From the NCBI GenBank assembly GCA_051453625.1, contig JBOZIK010000001.1:53866361-53930360 (forward strand): a DNA stretch of 64,000 bases, in the 5' to 3' direction. Of the stretch, positions 57,900 to 64,000 are shown piece by piece (the first letter of the stretch is position 1; the number at the start of each line of letters is the position of its first letter). This DNA comes from Welwitschia mirabilis. Its lineage: Eukaryota; Gnetophyta; Gnetopsida; Welwitschiales. Position numbers and translations under genes: made by a program. The notes below the pieces were generated by a model, which did not search any database, was not told the origin of the DNA, and saw only the letters and a program-made list of their open reading frames with translations.

Positions 57900-59450
57900 C
57901 TATCATTGGAGTGTCTAATGATCAAGTGCGATAAGCTATTATTTCCTATAATTTTATTTAAAGCTTTTAGCTTAATCATGATTTATTAAATGTAACTAAA
58001 GCCTAAAATATCCATCATTTTCATCTGCTATTTCTATTAAAATAATTAGCACTATGTCTACTCATGAAAGTGAGTGATTAGAAACATGTAACATGGATTA
58101 TAATTCTTTTGCATTAAGAATAGGGAGACTAGATTAGTTATCTTTCTAGAGAATTTGATGTTTTAACAAAAAATTCATCACTATCTCCTAAAAAGAATCT
58201 ATAATTTAGGCTACCAGAAAAATGTATTATACCCACTAAAGGGCTTGACAGAGTTGTTAGGACCAAAACATGTAAAAAGTTATCTAAAACTTCTTGTATG
58301 TATTTTTGATATGCTGTTAAGAGGGCATGGCATGCTTTAACCTATTTCCATTCTCTAGCTTAGGCTACCATTTGCATTATAAAGACGCCCTACCAGTGAA
58401 TTTTAGACCACCAATGGAAACATATGTGGCTATTAATCTATAATTTGCTACATAAGGATTGGTTCTTAGAAGAATTCCATAACATGACTAATAAGTTCAG
58501 CTTTAGTAATACCAACATTTGACCTCTTTAGTTATGCTAGGTAATCTTCAAACATTCTCTATAAAAGCTTAAATACCAAATAATCTATTGTCTATTATTG
58601 ACACATGAATGTGAGGTACAAACTTAGTCTCTTGGCTATTAAAAAGTGTGTTGGAAATATACCACTAATTTTACTAATTACATTTAAATCACAGTCTTTG
58701 ATTCTTTGGGTTTATCAAAAGGTAGATCATAGGAATAATGTTTTTATCTTTCTTTATCATAGTACTCTATAGTTTTTCTATCTCATTAGGAAACTGATCA
58801 GCATGATGCCAAGTAACATAATAAAGGCTCTTAAGTAGTCTCTCACTTTCTCTAGATTTAAGAAGCATGACAAAATTTAGGTTCTCTATTCAGGAGTCCA
58901 TACATGTTAAAAACTTGATGTTGAGTAATTATATTTATAACATTAAGCTATCTTTACATAATCTCCCAATAGTGTTCCTTCAATATTGCTACCAATTTTT
59001 TTTTCCACATTAACTTCTTCAACATAATGAATGAAATAACCTCTTAAGTAACAATGGGTTCAATTTGTAATTCCTAGATGTAATACATAAAGACTCATAA
59101 AAATCATATTTTTTCATAATTTCAACATCTATTGTCGTCGAATACATCTATCACTACCTCAGCAAGAATACTAAAGTACAAGCATTTGCTGAAGAAGACT
59201 TGTAAGATGAGCTTGGGTTAAAGATCACAGATGAGATAGAGGAGGTACTAAGGATCATCAATAAAGAAGGTGAAGAAAGAAATGTTATGCTTAAGAATAT
59301 ACTGTCTTTGGGATGCCTATCACACTAAGCGCATCTTGTTTGCAAGTGAGGAAGTGAACAAGGAGGGGTACGTGTGGGAAGTGAACACAGTGGCAAGAAG
59401 GGTAAACCATGGATAGATGCACATGATCGTAAGACTAGTTAATACCAAAT
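57900..59450. other. CACTA interior, right: no recognised gene
   Basis: Short frames only. A charged protein-like stretch at 59205-59300 (ELGLKITDEIEEVLRIINKE) matches no family I recognise and may be a further captured piece. Confidence 0.4.
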
Positions 59451-59469
59451 TATCTTCTTATTTGTAGAG

Positions 59470-59670
59470 TTGTATCTTTTGAGGCATTTATTTGCAGTGT
59501 TTCTAATAAAAAACGCCTCAAAATCCTTTCCAAGCATTTCTAGAAAAAATGCCTTAAAGTGAATTTTTTAAAGCATTTTGTGAAAAAATGCCTTAAATGC
59601 TTTTAAGGCATTTTTTAAGGCCATTTAAGGAATTTTTAAAACACCTTAAAAGTCTATATTTCTTGTAGTA
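59470..59670 (-). repeat. CACTA right terminal and subterminal repeats
   Basis: Dense AAGGCATTTTTT / AAAATGCCTTAAA units, then CACCTTAAAAGTC and the terminal TTTCTTGTAGTA. Mirror of the left end. Confidence 0.88.
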
Positions 59671-61250
59671 AATAAACATCTATTTCCCTTAATATCCTAT
59701 TCAGCTTTTCAAGACAATATTTTTGTTTAATAGTTAGCTTAGAATATTTCTTTTATAAATCTCTAAGAATATCTTAAATTGGGTGGCCACTTTTCTCAAG
59801 AGGAGGATTTAACAAGGGCCATCAAGAACTCTTGAGATCTTGACAAGGATCGTTGAATCCATCGTGGTGACTTAATTTCTTAGTAAAAGCTCTATTCAAT
59901 TTTCTTCTCCTTGATATCTTGATCCTCCTCCTAGAATGAGGTGCGAAATATTCCACCGATGCAGAATTCTACCTTAAAATCTTTACATGAAGTCATTCTT
60001 TCATGATTCGAAAAGCATGAGAAAAAACAACAAAAAAACAAAAATGCATGATAATGTAAAATGTAAAAGTTACTGACCCAACTTCTGCTTAATATAAGTA
60101 GAAATTTGTACTTACAGTTGCATTAATTTCACATGATCGAGGAGTAAATGTGAACTTGAACTAAAATAGATGGGACTAAAACTATTTCATATGTTGCTGA
60201 TGTTGGAAAAATAGAATTACATGTTGGTAAGATAAAAAATAGAAAAATCTTCTAAGTTGGAACTAATATTGTAGATGCTGATATGGTTTAGACAACATGG
60301 AACTAACATTGCAATAAGGGTATCAAGAACACATAGGGGTCATTTACAATAAGTTTAAGTATAATGATTAATGAATAGAATGTCATATTTATGTGGTAAT
60401 CACTCTCCACAACACTAAGTTTAACAATGATCATCGAGAACTCATGAGTTCTCAACAAGGATCATTGAATCCATTATGAAGCCAAATGAAAGAGTTTAAA
60501 GATGGTCACTGAGAACTCTCAAGTTCTCGACAAGGTCTCTTTGAATTCTAATCACTATCATAATGAAAGTGAGTAAGAATAGAAAGAATGAAGTTACATG
60601 ACAGAGTTATAATTAAAAGTTAAGTGGGGTCATTAAGAAGAAGACCCTCCATTTTAGAAGAAAGTTTAAGTAAATGAAGTTGATCTTAAAAATAGCCTAA
60701 AGATTTGGCTTTAGGTTGGTGTCAGTTAACTTATTAAACTTGCATTGCAATGTCTTAGCATAAAATCCAATTCAAATTTCTAATTTCAAGTTAGTGTCAG
60801 TTAACTAGGTAATCATGATTTTACTTTCAAGATAAAGACGTAATCGAGTTAGCTCAAAATCCAACTCGAACTTTTGAATTTGAGTTGGTATCAGTCAATC
60901 ATGTGATCTTTGTTTTATTATAGGTTTTCAGAATGCATGAAGATAAATGAGTTGGCATAAGATCCAACTCAAATTTTAACATTAAATTTGTATCAGCCAC
61001 AAAAAATTTTAGATTCTCATCATCATGGTTTGGTCTAAAATATGACTCAAATTTTGGCTTTAAGTTAGTATCAATCAACCAAGTGATATGGTTTCATGTG
61101 GGTAAATTATGTATGTTTATCAAGTTAGCTTAAAATATGACTTAAAGTTTTGGATTTAAGTGAGTGTTGGTCAACTAGATAAACTTGATTTCAAGGCTTG
61201 TCTTATGATGATATCTTATTAAAGGGTATCAATAACTTTCATTTCCTATT
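59671..61250 (-). repeat. Repeat F, copy 2, part beyond the CACTA insertion
   Basis: Reverse complement of 3400-4845. TAGTTAGCTTAGAATATTTC (59731) matches 4770-4790 inverted, and CACCTCATTCTAG is near 59940. The ~100-bp tandem array is at 60690-61200. Confidence 0.82.
60690..61200 (-). repeat. Tandem array of ~100-bp units inside F copy 2
   Basis: About five units on -, each with 'CAACTCGAATTT...'-type cores (on +: TTTAAGTTGGTGTCAGTTAAC, GAGTTAGCTCAAAATCCAACT). Inverted counterpart of 3480-3900. Confidence 0.75.
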
Positions 61251-62950
61251 CTCCTTTGAAATAAAATAAATAAAAAGAAATTCTTTTCTACATTATTAAA
61301 CATGGTCTAAAAGTTTTCTTTTTATGAAAGGTATTTTTAGGTTTTGGTAACCACTTGGTAATGCAATTTATAATGACAAAGTCTAATGGATTCCTGTAAT
61401 GGTATGTACCTTGACGAAAACTAAGATGATAATCCATTTGAAGTTCTAACTTTAGATTGAATCTTTCTTAGCTTGAAATTTCTTAATTCCTATCTTACTC
61501 TAAGATCATTGTTGATACATGGTATACTTTAGCTGATGGACATAATAGGCATTTATTTTCTACACATTCCTTTACTTAAATATTGAACATATGTGAACTA
61601 GATAGCTTAATACAAATTATACTTATCAATCATAATAGTAATAAGTATGCTATAAATATCAATCTTTTATGCTAATCATCTATCATTCTCCACTTGAGCT
61701 TTAGAATCCCTTTCCTTTAATCATCTTCTAGAATTTCTTATCTTTTCTTAGTTAATATTTATGACTTGCACTCCTTGTCACTCTTCCATTGTTACCTCAG
61801 GTTTTAAAAAGGTAAAACATTACCTGTTTAATTTGGGTTTCATACAGATAGATATGTGCATTAGTAGTGTAAATCCCCAGTCACCTTAAATCTTGATAAC
61901 ATCAGAAAACAAGGTATAATAGTTCTTGTACTATGATTACAAATTGACTAATAATGTCTTAGATAACTTAGATTCTTTCATTACTAAGGCTGACAAGGAT
62001 AATTTTGGAAATGGTATCATCCCCCAAGTTTTGATCCCATGATTCATCACTTAGTAGGAACTAAAGAGCTTCATGAGTAACTCAATCGCAGGGACTTAAA
62101 TTATGATTTTTCTTTGGGCCAGTTAGCTGGGCAGATGTAATTCTTAGAGAAAAGGATCAATTAGCTTTAAGATATAAAAATTGTGCTTAGTCTAACTAAA
62201 TTAAGTTTTAATAAGAAGAACATAGAGAAAATAATATGGGATGCTAAGCCTTATCAAAACTTTTGGATAGCCCACCTAGAATAGATCAATATTGTGTCTG
62301 GGTCCTTAAGTGAAATGCATCTGAGAATTCTATGGGATTGTCTTCTAAAACTAGATGTTCTAACAGAAAGAATAAGTTTTTTAGCTACTAAAACAAAATG
62401 ATTTTAAAAATTTAAAGCTTTTCTTTTACTAAAACAAAATTTAATGGTTGTGCATGCTATTTAATTTAAAATATTTAGATACACATTCCATCACAAACTA
62501 GAATATTTTTTCTCTGGTTTCTTTTTTCTTTTTCTTTTTTTTAAAAAGTTGGAATAGAGTTGTAGTTTCAATAACTAGCTATATCTCAGATGACTCCTGG
62601 GACACAACTATTTCTCATCTTTTTATTTTTCATAACTTAAATTAATCACAATGAGGAGAGTGCAAATACTGTTAGAGGAGTAAAGACCTATAGGATATAT
62701 TTATTTATTTATTAATATATTTAGATCATGACAAACTAATTACTTAGTGGAGTTCTCACAACTATCATATTGCATAATATATATACACACACATACACAG
62801 TAGATAATATTTTGCTATGTAATAAAACATGTTTCCTTAATCTTCTTAATAAAGATAATGCACAATCCCCTATTAAAAGACTTACCAAGTTAACTTCTTA
62901 TTTTATAACCATGAAATTTACCTCAATAATCTAGTGAATCGATAGTTCAG
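61250..62950. other. AT-rich sequence, no feature recognised
   Basis: No open frame of note; a short TATATATACACACACA stretch near 62777. It could be the 3' internal part of the gypsy element whose integrase follows. Confidence 0.5.
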
Positions 62951-64000
62951 ATAAGCTTTTAAAAAATGATGCATCCTTTATTATTTAATCTAGAGAATTT
63001 TATTTTACAGGTAGAGTAAAAGTATTTCTTTCATGCTATAAGGGTTTCCTAAATAATTTAGTACCAATTTATAATAATAGTACATTCTTATTATTTTTCA
63101 TTAACTTGATAGGTTACTTTTTCATTAGGATCATATACTTCTATGGCTCTATTTCCTAGAAGTTTTATTGTAGTCTAGGGTCCTGACCAATTTTGTTTAT
63201 ATCTCTATTTTAAATAGATCTTATTAGGGTCATAGATTAATATAAAATTTCCTACATTAAGATTTATTTTTGTAATTCTGTTATCATGATATATTTTAGT
63301 TTTTGTTGTATAAGCTATTTATATAAAAGAGCTTCTTTTCTATTTTTATCTAAAACATTCATGTTTTTTATCCATTTCTTTTAAGCTGTATCTAAGTCAT
63401 ATTTTAATTCTTTAGCCATTTTAAATGTTTTTATTCTAAATTGAATTGGCAAAATAGTCCTTTTTTCATAAACTAATTGATATGGAGTAAATCCTATGGT
63501 ATGTTTCTAAGTTATTCTATAAGCCCAAAGAGCTTTATTTAATTTATTAGCCCAATCTATTTTTCTTATTATTTATGACTTTTATTAATATCCTATTTAA
63601 TTCTTAATTAGTCACTTCAGCTTGACCATTAGATTAAGGATGATAGGCAGTAGAAAGTTTGCAGTGGATTCTAAATTTAATCAAAAGTTTCTTGAAAACT
63701 CCATTAGTGAAATATGTTCTTCTATCAGATATGAGACTTTTGAGGGCTCCAAACTAATAGATAATATTTCTAAGTAAAAATTTAACTATAGTTTGAAAAG
63801 AACAATGAGGCATAGCTTCAACCTTAGCCTATTTAGTAAAGTAATCAATGCAGAACAAAATATATTTTTTTGAAAGAATGAGGAATTGATGGGTCTAATA
63901 AAATCTATTCTCCAAACATCAAAAGGTTCAATTGACTGAATCCATTATTGTGACATTTCTAACCTCTAGCTAAATGTGCCTTTTCTTGGATACTTAACAC
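62950..64000 (-). pseudogene. Ty3/gypsy integrase remnant (continues past window end)
   Basis: On -, from the window edge: 'QSIEPFDVWRIDF' (start of the core), 'ILFCIDYFTK' (first catalytic D), 'AKVEAMPHCSFQTIVKFLLR', 'LKSLISDRRTYFTNGVFKK' (second D; usual DRGTHF), 'LSTAYHP*SNGQAEVTN' (catalytic E), 'KALWAYRIT' and 'IGFTPYQLVYEKRTILPI', then the KELKYDLD region. All three catalytic acids are readable but stops and shifts interrupt the frame. The wording matches plant gypsy integrases of the Athila/Tat branch. The upstream pol lies outside the window. Confidence 0.9.

Larger units (their letters stand above)
44116..59670 (+). mobile_element. CACTA (En/Spm-type) transposon, 15.5 kb, carrying host gene fragments
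   Basis: The left end CACTACAAGAAATAGGCC and the right end (reverse complement TACTACAAGAAATATAG) are the plant CACTA terminal inverted repeat, the last base of the right one mutated. Subterminal regions on both sides (44130-44370 and 59470-59660) hold many TTTTAAGGTGTTT / AAGGCATTT units in both orientations, typical of this superfamily. The insertion lies within repeat F: its two flanks are contiguous in F copy 1 near 4845. The expected 3-bp target duplication is not preserved (AGC against AAT). No TNP1/TNP2 transposase is recognisable. Inside are pieces resembling CULLIN4 and plastid CDP-diacylglycerol synthase. Orientation of the element is arbitrary. Confidence 0.85.

Noticed and set aside
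44113-59673. 3-bp target duplication for the CACTA element
   Set aside because: Flanking trinucleotides (AGC and AAT) do not match; the insertion is supported by terminal repeats and the empty site instead.
1-64000. CRISPR arrays, bacterial operons, rRNA or tRNA genes
   Set aside because: No evenly spaced identical repeats, no operon structure and no recognisable tRNA or rRNA sequence; the window is eukaryotic nuclear DNA.

Overview
The window looks like nuclear DNA of a vascular plant with a large, repeat-choked genome. The evidence is a secreted plant-type laccase with the classic plant exon structure, TTTAGGG-type (plant) telomere-like repeats, plant Ty1/copia, Ty3/gypsy, CACTA and LINE elements, and very AT-rich, CpG-poor, decayed intergenic sequence. 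A gymnosperm or fern fits best, but the species cannot be fixed from the sequence. Scaffold gaps (runs of 10, 100, 433 and 484 N) show it is a draft assembly.

Layout. 1-18153: old LTR-like copies at 1-2495 and 15794-18153 bracket a region holding copy 1 of a long unclassified repeat ('F', + strand), which a decayed chimeric Ty1/copia element (5236-12576) interrupts, plus a 3' fragment of a gypsy-type element (about 13840-15293). 18900-21480: a GC-rich island with the only apparently intact gene, a 583-residue laccase in five exons. 21540-26480: a Penelope-like retroelement (- strand) with flanking direct repeats. Degenerate telomere-like repeats sit at its 3' end, and inverted repeats lie outside it. 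26900-30600: a decayed LINE (- strand). 30830-32100: a PIF1-type helicase pseudogene (- strand). 33390-61250: copy 2 of F (- strand), split by two nested insertions. These are a gypsy-type LTR element with no recognisable pol (33529-42739) and a 15.5-kb CACTA transposon (44116-59670), which carries decayed fragments resembling the host genes CULLIN4 and plastid CDP-diacylglycerol synthase. 62950-64000: a decayed Ty3/gypsy integrase (- strand) running off the window.

The two F copies are collinear and inverted, so each serves as an empty-site reference for insertions in the other. This gives independent support for the copia, gypsy-type and CACTA boundaries. F itself carries an exon-like segment resembling a double-stranded-RNA-binding domain. 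Only the laccase looks like a functioning host gene. Its role is apoplastic phenol/monolignol oxidation, and I see no functional cooperation with its repeat neighbours. All protein-family calls are from recognising motifs in conceptual translation; no database search was run.
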